DNA of 64,000 nt from an uncultured Clostridia bacterium. Lineage in GTDB: Bacteria; Bacillota; Clostridia; Christensenellales; CAAEEZ01. Position 1 is the first letter of the stretch. Each line of letters starts with the position of its first letter. The notes under the pieces were generated by a model. It was not told where the DNA came from, did no database searches, and was given only the letters and a program-made list of their open reading frames with translations. Positions 8,426-15,715 of this stretch are shown here, piece by piece. Made by a program: the position numbers and the translations under genes. Location: the NCBI GenBank assembly GCA_934365195.1, contig CAKRNA010000003.1, positions 62,001-126,000 on the forward strand. Reading direction: 5' to 3'.

Positions 8426-8509
8426 ATGTTGTGGTTGATTTTGGCTTTAACAGGTGCTGTTGCGACGGCGCTGACCACCATATTTGCTATGATAGGAATA
8501 AAAAAGTAA
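8426..8509 (+). CDS. 27-residue single-span membrane peptide
   Basis: This is a very short ORF, too small for usual gene callers. The peptide begins MLWLILALTGAV, continues with Ala/Thr/Ile-rich residues and ends MIGIKK, so nearly the whole length is one hydrophobic helix with a basic C-terminus. It has an extended -10 promoter, an AGAGG ribosome site 8 nt before the ATG and a terminator 18 nt after the stop, giving a transcript of only about 140 nt. This is the architecture of type I toxins, holin-like peptides and small stress membrane proteins. No family is recognised and no antisense promoter is convincing, so function is open. Confidence 0.5.
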   Translation: MLWLILALTGAVATALTTIFAMIGIKK

Positions 8510-8527
8510 ATGTTGAAAGTAAAAAAA

Positions 8528-8543
8528 GAACCCTTTTGGGTTC
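8528..8543. terminator. Bidirectional terminator
   Basis: The stem GAACCC/GGGTTC with a T4 loop has a T run on both strands. It can end the small peptide transcript (plus) and the long ABC-TPR operon (minus). Confidence 0.8.
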
Positions 8544-8618
8544 GTATTTTTATAGATTTTATCGCATTTTGATTTTACATAAAGCCGCTCTTTTACCTTG
8601 TGTTTACTTAAAAGCAAG

Positions 8619-8730
8619 CCAAAATTCAACTTGGAAGATATTACATTAACTTCACGTAAGCATTAGTCAAAACCTAACTTGGAAGGCATTAAACTAACCT
8701 CACGTAAGCATTAGCCAAAATCGAGCATTA
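8619..8730. repeat. 48-bp tandem repeat, 2.3 copies
   Basis: Units span 8619-8666 and 8667-8714, with a partial third copy from 8715. Both full units contain AACTTGGAAG and end in the identical CACGTAAGCATTAG. The repeat lies in the 3' untranslated part of the ABC-TPR operon, and the partial third copy runs into the end of the TPR gene. Confidence 0.75.
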
Positions 8731-9606
8731 AACACGGACAGAGAAGAAAACTGCACTTTGATTTTGCCCTTTTGCGTGGCTTACCGCACCTACTGTTGCA
8801 AGGTGCTCGGTGTAAGCGCCAAGGTAGGCAAACGCTGAAAAATAGGTGTCCAAACTAAGCGTTTTTTCAAGGTACTTATCGGCAAGAACGTGGTCAGAGT
8901 TAGCCAGATAGTAAAGGTGTGCGCCGTAGTAGAAAATGCACTTTTGAAGTTCGTCCTCCTCCTCGATATTGTCGCAAATTTCAAACTTTTCGCCACGGAA
9001 AAGTTTTAAGGACTGCTTGTAGCCCGTGTGGTGTCCGATTTTTATATCGTCATCGTATTTTTTCATTTCGCTATCTACGTTTTCTCCCATTCTAACAAGG
9101 CAAGCCACCGCCCAAAACAACGACGCCACGTACATATCCCCGTCTGTTTCGGATAGGATTAAGCACTCGTCAAACAGGTTTTTTGCACCTATGAAATCGC
9201 CCTCGTAGTACAAAGCGCAACCTAGCATATATTTTGCGTCTAATAGGTCGCTGCCGTTATTCACGCACCAAACAAAGCCCTCTTTTGCCTCTTGTATTTT
9301 TAGCACAGAAAGATACCTACCTGCGCATTTTCGTATTGCCGAGTAGTTGTTCGGGCAAAGTTCTTTTGCCTTTTCGTAGCACTCGATAGCCTCGTTGTAG
9401 CGCATTTGAAAAGCAAGCGCATTACCTAGTTGCATATAAGTTTTAAAGCAAGGATTTTTGCAAACGCTTTCCCTAGCCGCTGCAGTTTGCTCGTCGTCGC
9501 TAACTCTTCTTACGTGCTCCTTTCCAAAGATTATTTCGCCGTCACGAGTAGCCCTGATATCGCTAACTAAGTGATGATGGCAATGATTTGAATTTGATTT
9601 ACACAT
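8728..9606 (-). CDS. TPR protein with His/Cys-rich N-terminus
   Basis: A 292-residue soluble protein. The N-terminus MCKSNSNHCHHHLVSD packs two Cys and four His into 12 residues and looks like a metal-binding tail. From about residue 55, TPR-like helical pairs follow (NPCFKTYMQLGNALAFQMR, YNEAIECYEKAKELCPNN, AKYMLGCALYYEGDF, AKNLFDECL). There is no signal peptide, so it should be cytosolic. It is the last gene of the ABC importer operon, 14 bp after the permease, with its own AAAGGA site, so it probably serves that transporter. The family is not recognised; a role as a metal chaperone or adaptor is inference. Confidence 0.75.
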   Translation of the reverse strand: MCKSNSNHCHHHLVSDIRATRDGEIIFGKEHVRRVSDDEQTAAARESVCKNPCFKTYMQLGNALAFQMRYNEAIECYEKAKELCPNNYSAIRKCAGRYLSVLKIQEAKEGFVWCVNNGSDLLDAKYMLGCALYYEGDFIGAKNLFDECLILSETDGDMYVASLFWAVACLVRMGENVDSEMKKYDDDIKIGHHTGYKQSLKLFRGEKFEICDNIEEEDELQKCIFYYGAHLYYLANSDHVLADKYLEKTLSLDTYFSAFAYLGAYTEHLATVGAVSHAKGQNQSAVFFSVRV

Positions 9607-9620
9607 ATTTTTCCTTTAAT

Positions 9621-10481
9621 TTATCTATATTTAACCGTGCTTTCTTCCACGATTTTTCTTCTAAATTCAACGTATTGATTTATCATATATATGGCAAGTT
9701 GCATTAGCATAATCGCTCCGCCCGGCGCCATAATCCAGTTGTACTTGGACAGCAAAATTCCGCCGTAATTAAATGCGTTTTGTATCATTACGCCCCAAGT
9801 AACGTCGGTAACCGAGCCCATACCCAAAAAACTTAGGGTTGCCTCCACCATAATGCAATTTGCAACCGACGGCATAAACCTTGCAATCGCCACGTCCATA
9901 ACGTTTGGAAGCGTGTGACGAAATAGTATCCTGCCGCCACTATAACCAAGTGATTTTAGCGACCTGACGTACTCAGAGTTTTTCACGCTCAAAGTCTTTG
10001 CCCTTACGGTTCTTGCCGTAGAGCACCAGCACAGCAAGGAAATAGTGAGGATAATGCTCATTTTGTTTCCGCTTGTGTACGCCGCAATAACGATAGCGGC
10101 AGGCAGCATAGGTATCAGCAAAAAGAAGTTGATAAAGCCGTTTATCGCCTCCCCCACAAAGCCACTAATATAGCCTGCTAGTAGTCCTATGGTAACGCCT
10201 ATTACAAGGCAAGCCACCGCACTAGTCACGCCAACAACCAAAGTAGACCTTGTTGCCACGATAAGTTGCGACCAAATATCGTAGCCTATGTTGTTAGTTC
10301 CTAAAATATGCTCCTTAGAGCACGGCAAAAACTTGTCAAAACTCTCTCTTGCCGAGTAAGGTGCAATACGCTCGCCAAAAATGGCGAATATTACAAATGT
10401 AGATAATATTGCTACTCCCAGACAAAAAACCACGGTGGACGTAATGCGCTTTATTTTGTAACTTTTTTCAAGGTTTCTCAT
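9621..10481 (-). CDS. ABC importer permease, OppC/NikC type
   Basis: This is the second membrane subunit of a family-5 (peptide/nickel) ABC importer, 286 residues with about six membrane helices. It has the conserved N-terminal region (FGERIAPYSARESFDKFLPCSKEHILGTN, where HILGTN is typical of DppC/OppC) and the EAA-like coupling loop around VRSLGYSGGRILFRHTLPN. The start overlaps the stop of the preceding permease gene by 4 bp (ATGA), as is usual for paired permeases. Substrate cannot be deduced from the permease. It is followed by the TPR gene in the same operon. Confidence 0.93.
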   Translation of the reverse strand: MRNLEKSYKIKRITSTVVFCLGVAILSTFVIFAIFGERIAPYSARESFDKFLPCSKEHILGTNNIGYDIWSQLIVATRSTLVVGVTSAVACLVIGVTIGLLAGYISGFVGEAINGFINFFLLIPMLPAAIVIAAYTSGNKMSIILTISLLCWCSTARTVRAKTLSVKNSEYVRSLKSLGYSGGRILFRHTLPNVMDVAIARFMPSVANCIMVEATLSFLGMGSVTDVTWGVMIQNAFNYGGILLSKYNWIMAPGGAIMLMQLAIYMINQYVEFRRKIVEESTVKYR

Positions 10482-11440
10482 GCCGCCCTCCTTTGCCTAG
10501 GATCTAAAAGCGTTGCTATAACGTCGGCAATAAAGTTGGATAATATCACGCTAATAGCAATAATCAGCAGCGTGCCTTGAAGCATAGGGAAGTCCTTGTC
10601 CGTTATTGCTCTATTCACCAGCATACCCATGCCGTCTATTGAAAACACCCTTTCAATAATAATAGAGCCTGCTATCATGTGCCCAAAACTTGTGCCCAGC
10701 ATAGAGATAAACGCCGAGGAAATATTAGGTAACACGTGCACAGCGTTCAGCCTACCGCTACTTAAACCCTTAGCCCTAGCGTACGCCATATATTGTTCGT
10801 CCATAGCGTTTGCCGCTTGATTACGAATAAGCAAGAATTTTTTAGGAGTAGACACCAGCACCAAAGTCAAAATCGGTAAGATTAAGTGCTCCAACCTATC
10901 TAGTACGACGTTTTCGGCAAAAGGCGAATTAAGACCACCCGACGGCAAAATCTTCCACTCGAAAGCGAATAGTATCAAAAATACGATTGCAAGCAAAAAG
11001 GTTGGAATGGCGTCCATTATCATCATTCCACTCGTTATACTTACGTCCTTAATTTTAGATTTATTACTTCCGGCAACAAGCCCCAGCCAAACTGCAATAA
11101 GTGCGGATAATATCCAAGCAGGCAAGGTGATTTGCAAGGTTCTAGGCACGTTTTCTAGGATAATTTTCCCAACGTCAGCGCCCCTGTGGTAAGAATACCC
11201 CCAGTCGCCCTTAAACAAATTCTTCACGTAGTTTGCAAACTGCTCCCCAAGGGGTAAATCCAGCCCCATTTCGTGATAAAGAGCGTCGTATTCCTCCTTA
11301 GTCATAGTTTCGTCGTCTGCACCTACGAGGTTACCTAACGGATCACCCGGCATAAGGCGTGGCAAAAAGAAGTTTACGACAAATATCATAACCAGCGCCA
11401 CCACCGAAAATATAAAACTTTTACCTATTTTTTTTGCCAT
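10478..11440 (-). CDS. ABC importer permease, OppB/NikB type
   Basis: This is the first membrane subunit of the family-5 importer, 320 residues. It has an N-terminal helix, then the diagnostic FFLPRLMPGDPLGNLVG stretch of OppB/DppB proteins, five further helices, and a coupling loop around RAKGLSSGRLNAVHVLPN. Its stop overlaps the start of the next permease in ATGA. Gene order ATPase-ATPase-binding protein-permease-permease differs from the common binding protein first order of opp operons and is closer to some metal or metallophore systems. Confidence 0.93.
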   Translation of the reverse strand: MAKKIGKSFIFSVVALVMIFVVNFFLPRLMPGDPLGNLVGADDETMTKEEYDALYHEMGLDLPLGEQFANYVKNLFKGDWGYSYHRGADVGKIILENVPRTLQITLPAWILSALIAVWLGLVAGSNKSKIKDVSITSGMMIMDAIPTFLLAIVFLILFAFEWKILPSGGLNSPFAENVVLDRLEHLILPILTLVLVSTPKKFLLIRNQAANAMDEQYMAYARAKGLSSGRLNAVHVLPNISSAFISMLGTSFGHMIAGSIIIERVFSIDGMGMLVNRAITDKDFPMLQGTLLIIAISVILSNFIADVIATLLDPRQRRAA

Positions 11441-11497
11441 ACTTATTTTTAGCGGTCACACAATAAGTGCAACCGCTACAATTCTACCTTTTTATAA

Positions 11498-13099
11498 TTA
11501 TGCTCTTTTTAACGTTTCAAAAGTTACTACGTTAAGAATACTTCCGTTAATATCATCAAATTGAATTCCGTTAATTTTGCTACTAACAGCATAAGTCGTA
11601 CCTGAATAGAAGAAAGGTACACATATTACATTTTTCGCAATAAAATCTTGATATTTACCAACTGCAATATTTTTTTCTTCTTTAGTTTTTGCATCTCTCA
11701 TGTCAGTAAGGATTTTTCCGTACTCGGTAAGTTCTCCATCTTTTTCAACAAGCATTTGTCCGTGAGCAACAGGGTTCTCATCTTTCAATTCTGGATTGGT
11801 AAACATGCTTGTTTTTTTAGCAAGTGTGTATCTTGTAGCGTAACCTGCCTCAAAATCATAACCTTTTGGAGTTATTGTTGCAAGGCTTGCCATGTGGTTA
11901 CCATCTTTATAATAATCTTGCCAATCGCTTCCCTTTGAAACAAGCGTAACTTTAACAAGACCGGTTTCTTCAATTTGAGTTTGTAAAAGTGGTGCATATT
12001 GAGTATCATTTTTACCCGCACGTACTAAAAGGTCAAACTGGAATTTGTTAGTTTCAGAATATCCTGCTTCTTTTAACAATCTTTTTGCTTCTGCAAGATT
12101 ACGTTGCCAAACAGGAGTTTCCTTATATCCTTCAATACCTTCAGCAACAAAGCCCTCTCTTGCTGGTGCTACACCAGCCGTTGCAAAAGTCTCACGAAGT
12201 TTTGCGTAATCAATAGAAAGTGCAATCGCTCTTTTTACTCTTACGTCAGTCATTTTTTGGTTATTAAAATACATAACCTTATCAATTCCTTTAGTAGACT
12301 TTGAAATTAGTTTCACGTTGTTACTTCCACTTAGTGCGTTTACTGAGTGAACGTCCAAAGCCGAATAATTATAAATTATATCTATTTCGCCATTTTTAAG
12401 CGCTAATGCAAGTACTTCTTGATTACCGTATTTTTTAAATACTACTTTCTTGAATTGTACTTTGTTGGCTTGTGGATAATCTGCAAACTTTTCAAAAGTG
12501 ATAGTACCTGCGTTTATATCTCTACTTACATACTTAAACGGACCTGCACCGATTACTGACTCTGCATCGGTAATCGTTTCAGCAGTTTTACCCTCGAAAA
12601 CATGCTTAGGGAAAAGTGGATTTCCGGCAACTTTAGTTAAAAATGCGTCAGACGTATTAACCTTATAAGTCAACGTATTACCTTCTTCGGTTACGCTATC
12701 ATAATCAGTACCTTGCGTAAAGCCTTTAAACGTGTATTTAAGGTCGTCAATAGTAACAGGAGTGCCGTCGTGCCACTTGTAACCGTCCTTTAATGTTAAC
12801 GTAACAGTGTGGTCGTCCTCGGATACTGTAAAATCACAAGCCCCACCTATAAAATTACCATCAATCTTATTAACTGCTGCTATTTGCGAAACCACCCTTG
12901 CTATTAAATCATAATTATATCCCGCTTCACCGCCATTTGTCAAAAAACGATTAAGCGAATCAACTTGTAATGTTGTACCCACAACTAGTACCTCAGGATC
13001 TCTCGCCTTATCTTTTGGACTGCATGCAACTAGTCCAATGCTACTTACCGCAAGCACTACGATAAGTAATAGCGTAAGTAATATGTGTTTTCTTTTCAT
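11498..13099 (-). CDS. Family-5 substrate-binding lipoprotein
   Basis: This is the extracytoplasmic solute receptor of the importer, 533 residues. A lipoprotein signal (MKRKHILLTLLLIVVLAV then lipobox LVAC with Cys about 26) anchors it to the membrane. The mature part follows the SBP_bac_5 fold: VLVVGTTLQVDSLNRF near the start, the signature LKDGYKWHDGTPVTIDDLKYTF, then RVKRAIALSIDYAKL in the second lobe. Such proteins bind peptides, nickel chelates or other small ligands; ligand class is not visible here. It sits between the two ATPase genes and the two permease genes. Confidence 0.93.
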   Translation of the reverse strand: MKRKHILLTLLLIVVLAVSSIGLVACSPKDKARDPEVLVVGTTLQVDSLNRFLTNGGEAGYNYDLIARVVSQIAAVNKIDGNFIGGACDFTVSEDDHTVTLTLKDGYKWHDGTPVTIDDLKYTFKGFTQGTDYDSVTEEGNTLTYKVNTSDAFLTKVAGNPLFPKHVFEGKTAETITDAESVIGAGPFKYVSRDINAGTITFEKFADYPQANKVQFKKVVFKKYGNQEVLALALKNGEIDIIYNYSALDVHSVNALSGSNNVKLISKSTKGIDKVMYFNNQKMTDVRVKRAIALSIDYAKLRETFATAGVAPAREGFVAEGIEGYKETPVWQRNLAEAKRLLKEAGYSETNKFQFDLLVRAGKNDTQYAPLLQTQIEETGLVKVTLVSKGSDWQDYYKDGNHMASLATITPKGYDFEAGYATRYTLAKKTSMFTNPELKDENPVAHGQMLVEKDGELTEYGKILTDMRDAKTKEEKNIAVGKYQDFIAKNVICVPFFYSGTTYAVSSKINGIQFDDINGSILNVVTFETLKRA

Positions 13100-13126
13100 T
13101 TTTTTTGCTCTCCTATATTTTATTTT

Positions 13127-13822
13127 TTATTTACCTTTAAAAACGTTGCCGCTTTCAATATAATAAACTTCGTCACAAAATTCGTTTACTAGCCTTAGGT
13201 CGTGCGAAATAAACAATATCGACACGCCTTTTTCTTTTACCAGCCTATCCAGCAGTTCAACAATATTGTTTTGCGTGGTTGGATCTAGCATAGAGGTGGA
13301 CTCGTCCGACACAAGCACTTGTGGGCTTAACGCAAGCGCCCTTGCAATAACTGCCCTTTGCGCCTGCCCTCCGCTAAGATGAATGGGTAACCTAGACTGA
13401 AGAGTGTGCTCCAGCCCCACCACGTCAAAAAGTTCCAGCATTTTTGCCTCGGCGTCCTTGCCACGTTTTGCAAGCCCCGAAAATACCAAAGCCTCCTTTA
13501 CCGCACTTCCTATCCTTTGCGACGGATCAAGCGCTAGTAGTGGTTTTTGTGGTATAAGTTGCACCAAAACGCCAAGTGTCTTGTCATACTTATTTTTCAA
13601 AAAAAGTGGCTTGCCGTCAAGGATAACTTGCCCCTCGGTTGGCACAGTCAAGCCGCATAGTACGTTTGCAAGCGTGCTTTTACCCTCGCCGCTTTTACCT
13701 GCCAGCCCGATTTTTTTGCCGGTTGGGATTGTTAAATTCACGTTTTTAAGCGGGTGGATTAGTATTTGGGTTTTGCCCTTTCCGACTGCAAAGGTTTTAC
13801 TCACGTTTTTTACTTCAAGCAT
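13127..13822 (-). CDS. ABC importer ATPase, OppF/NikE type
   Basis: This is an ATP-hydrolysing subunit of the family-5 importer. Walker A is GKSGEGKST (about residue 40), the Q-loop VQLIPQKP, signature LSGGQAQR, Walker B VLVSDEST and the switch His in LFISHD. The start is put at 13822 (MLEVKNVSKTF) rather than the in-frame GTG 12 bp earlier because the family usually begins so. It overlaps the end of the other ATPase gene by 8 bp. At about 231 residues it lacks the C-terminal oligopeptide-binding extension of true OppF, like NikE-type proteins. Confidence 0.9.
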   Translation of the reverse strand: MLEVKNVSKTFAVGKGKTQILIHPLKNVNLTIPTGKKIGLAGKSGEGKSTLANVLCGLTVPTEGQVILDGKPLFLKNKYDKTLGVLVQLIPQKPLLALDPSQRIGSAVKEALVFSGLAKRGKDAEAKMLELFDVVGLEHTLQSRLPIHLSGGQAQRAVIARALALSPQVLVSDESTSMLDPTTQNNIVELLDRLVKEKGVSILFISHDLRLVNEFCDEVYYIESGNVFKGK

Positions 13823-14588
13823 AACTACTCTCACTTGCCAAAATCAAACTTTTGGTGTATTCGTTTTTAGGGCTCAAAAATACCTCTTCCGTTTTGCCGT
13901 ACTCTTGAAGTTTGCCCTCTTTTAGCACCAGCACTTTATCGCACCTACTTGCCACCGACATATCGTGCGTTACCACAATCAAAGAGGACGTAGCAAAATC
14001 TCTGTCTATACAATCCCAAAAAACGTCAATGGCTTCACGGTCAATGCCCCTCGTCATCTCGTCGGCAACGATAAGCGTCGGTTTTACGCACATTGTAATG
14101 GCAAGCACCACCCTTTGCGCCTCGCCACCGCTTACTTCAAACGGATATTTTTCCAGTATTTCTTCGCCGTTTTTCAGCCCTGCACGTTCCAAGTTATGTA
14201 ATGCGTAAGCCCTTTTTTCTTCACGGCTCAGTTTCCTTTTTTCCTTTGGCAATGCCTCGTAAATCTGCGTCTTAATTTTTAGGCAAGGGTTCAAGGATTC
14301 CGCACCGCCCTGAGGCACGAACACAATCTCTTTGCCAAGATATTTTTTACCCTTCTTGCTCAGCAAATCGTCGCCGTTAAAAAGAATTTTGCCAAGTGCA
14401 AAACAGTTATCCGCAAGTGACGACGTAATTGCGTTCACAATCATAGATTTTCCGCTTCCCGACTCCCCGACAATAGCCAAGCGCTCCCCTTCGCCAAGGC
14501 AAAAAGAGACGCCGTCCACAATCTTTTCAGTTGAGCGGAAAAAATATGCCGATACGCTTAGATTTTCCACGATAAGTACGTTTTCCAT
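13815..14588 (-). CDS. ABC importer ATPase, OppD/NikD type
   Basis: This is the first gene of the importer operon, 257 residues from the ATG at 14588. Walker A is GESGSGKSM, Q-loop VPQGGAESLNPC, signature VSGGEAQR, Walker B LIVADEMT and His switch VVTHDMS. An in-frame upstream start at 14636 is possible but would lie upstream of the promoter and adds residues unlike the family. The chosen ATG has no ribosome site and lies 7 nt after the -10, so the mRNA may be leaderless. With the OppF/NikE-type ATPase it would form the heterodimeric motor of the transporter. Confidence 0.88.
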   Translation of the reverse strand: MENVLIVENLSVSAYFFRSTEKIVDGVSFCLGEGERLAIVGESGSGKSMIVNAITSSLADNCFALGKILFNGDDLLSKKGKKYLGKEIVFVPQGGAESLNPCLKIKTQIYEALPKEKRKLSREEKRAYALHNLERAGLKNGEEILEKYPFEVSGGEAQRVVLAITMCVKPTLIVADEMTRGIDREAIDVFWDCIDRDFATSSLIVVTHDMSVASRCDKVLVLKEGKLQEYGKTEEVFLSPKNEYTKSLILASESSYA

Positions 14589-14595
14589 CAAAAAA

Positions 14596-14624
14596 ATTAT
14601 ACCATTAAAGTACGGCAAAATCAA
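14596..14624 (-). promoter_or_regulatory. Promoter of the ABC operon, abutting the start codon
   Basis: On the minus strand TTGATT (14624-14619) and TATAAT (14601-14596) are 17 bp apart, with TGG before the -10. Seven nt separate the -10 from the ATG at 14588, placing the expected transcript start at the ATG itself. Confidence 0.75.
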
Positions 14625-14676
14625 AGCAAATGTCACCTATTCGTACGGTAAATTAAAAATAATCAAGACAAAACAG

Positions 14677-14739
14677 AACATTATGTTTTATTTTGCGGTA
14701 AAAACAATACATAGTGTATTGACAACAGAACACCGTGTT
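14677..14739. promoter_or_regulatory. Three phased operator-like dyads
   Basis: AACATTATGTT (14677-14687), AATACA-TAG-TGTATT (14706-14720) and AACACCGTGTT (14729-14739) are each dyad-symmetric. Their centres lie 31 and 21 bp apart, about three and two helical turns. The second overlaps the tetR -35 and the third fills its -35/-10 spacer, as expected for autorepression; the cluster may also control the divergent ABC operon. Confidence 0.65.
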
Positions 14740-14748
14740 TGATATAAT
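14719..14748 (+). promoter_or_regulatory. Promoter of the tetR gene
   Basis: TTGACA (14719-14724) and TATAAT (14743-14748) are 18 bp apart. AGAGG and the ATG at 14767 follow. Confidence 0.85.
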
Positions 14749-14766
14749 ACAAAAAAGAGGTAAAAT

Positions 14767-15321
14767 ATGAATAAGAAAACGAACACGACAACCGAAAAAA
14801 TTTACAATGCATTTGCCGAAGTTTTGCTAGAAAAAGAATACTCGGACGTTAGGATACAGGACGTACTAGACAAAAGCGGAATTGCACGCAGCACCTTTTA
14901 CGCCCACTACAAAACAAAGGAAGATTTGCTAAAATCTATCTGCACTTCGATATTCGGGCACGTATTTTCCCACTCTCTCGAGGAGGAGCAAAGCCACGAT
15001 TTTTCTAAGTCGTCAATATTCGATTACAAGCACTTTATCACCCACATTTTTTACCACCTGCACGATAAAAAAACGCTTGTCCACGCAATTATGCTGTCGC
15101 AAAGCAAGGATACCTTCCTTAATTACCTAAAAAGCGGGCTTACCGAACTTGCCACCGCCTGCGTAGACAACAACTTCGTAAAATCAAAAAATATCCCCAA
15201 GTCGCTCCGTGTAAGTTCCATTATCGAAAACTTCGTCATCATCTTGCAGTACTGGGACGACACCGCCTACGCCGAAACCCCCGAGCACCTAACCGAATAC
15301 TTCTTAACAATGAACGAATAA
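14767..15321 (+). CDS. TetR-family regulator
   Basis: This is a 184-residue TetR/AcrR-type repressor divergent from the ABC importer operon. The N-terminal helix-turn-helix covers about residues 8-55 (KIYNAFAEVLLEKEYSDVR, then IARSTFYAHYKTKEDL, the classic recognition helix STFYxHYxTKEDL). The C-terminal half is helical and would hold an effector pocket and dimer surface. Its promoter is overlaid by dyads spaced by whole helical turns, so autoregulation and control of the importer are likely. The effector could be the imported compound; this is inference from the arrangement. Confidence 0.9.
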   Translation: MNKKTNTTTEKIYNAFAEVLLEKEYSDVRIQDVLDKSGIARSTFYAHYKTKEDLLKSICTSIFGHVFSHSLEEEQSHDFSKSSIFDYKHFITHIFYHLHDKKTLVHAIMLSQSKDTFLNYLKSGLTELATACVDNNFVKSKNIPKSLRVSSIIENFVIILQYWDDTAYAETPEHLTEYFLTMNE

Positions 15322-15344
15322 AACCTAACAAAAACACTATGAAA

Positions 15345-15378
15345 AAAAGGATATACCGACTTTTAAGTATATCCTTTT
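15345..15378. terminator. Bidirectional terminator after tetR
   Basis: The perfect 12-bp stem AAAAGGATATAC/GTATATCCTTTT has a 10-nt loop; the T run is longer on the minus strand (T7). Confidence 0.85.
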
Positions 15379-15522
15379 AATTTATCCTATCAGCCACCTC
15401 ACAATTAGATACCCGATACTCAAACCAAAACACTAGCAAAGATATCACAAACGAAGACGTTGAATACATTATGAAAAAAACAAAAAAATACCCGAATACT
15501 TTTACTAATTTATCAATATTGC

Positions 15523-15644
15523 ATAAAAAAAGGTCGAGATAAACTCGACCAAACCCAGACAAATAAGTATTTATTTCTCTGACACCACCTCGGAGAACCT
15601 AATGGCTTTCGTTTGAATATTGTTCTTTCGAACTCACCCCGAGT
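15523..15644 (-). ncRNA. Promoter-driven small RNA beyond the CRISPR array
   Basis: A roughly 120-nt transcript is predicted on the minus strand from its own promoter to an intrinsic terminator (stem GGTCGAG/CTCGACC, 15532-15550, then T7). In order it contains CUCGG/CCGAG closing arms around a GUUC-GAAA-GAAC tetraloop hairpin, a 10-bp hairpin CAGA-g-AAAUAA/UUAUUU-g-UCUG, and the terminator stem. There is no ribosome site with an ORF. It lies downstream of the trailing repeat in the direction of array transcription. It shows no long complementarity to the CRISPR repeat, so it is not a second tracrRNA. No known RNA family is recognised. Confidence 0.6.
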
Positions 15645-15650
15645 AGATAC

Positions 15651-15679
15651 ATAGTATCACTTATAAAAAAATTTGTCAA
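15651..15679 (-). promoter_or_regulatory. Promoter of the small RNA
   Basis: TTGACA (15679-15674) and TACTAT (15656-15651) are separated by 17 bp on the minus strand. Confidence 0.75.
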
Positions 15680-15715
15680 GAAAAAATTGCCGGCGAGCAA
15701 ATACAGTAAAAAAAT

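Noticed and set aside
8431..8649. 72-codon plus-strand ORF overlapping the small membrane peptide
   Set aside because: It reads through the terminator hairpin in another frame and has no own ribosome site.
15390..15540. Plus-strand open stretch ending near 15540 that encodes a Lys/Asn-rich segment
   Set aside because: No start with a ribosome site and no recognised family; composition alone explains it.
15377..15562. 61-codon hydrophobic minus-strand ORF after the small RNA
   Set aside because: The start would be a TTG beside the small RNA terminator hairpin with no ribosome site. A shorter 30-residue version from an internal ATG also lacks one. It remains possible but is not supported.
15523..15644. 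Small RNA considered as a second tracrRNA
   Set aside because: Only very short pairing with the repeat is possible, whereas the RNA at 23090-23208 has a full anti-repeat.
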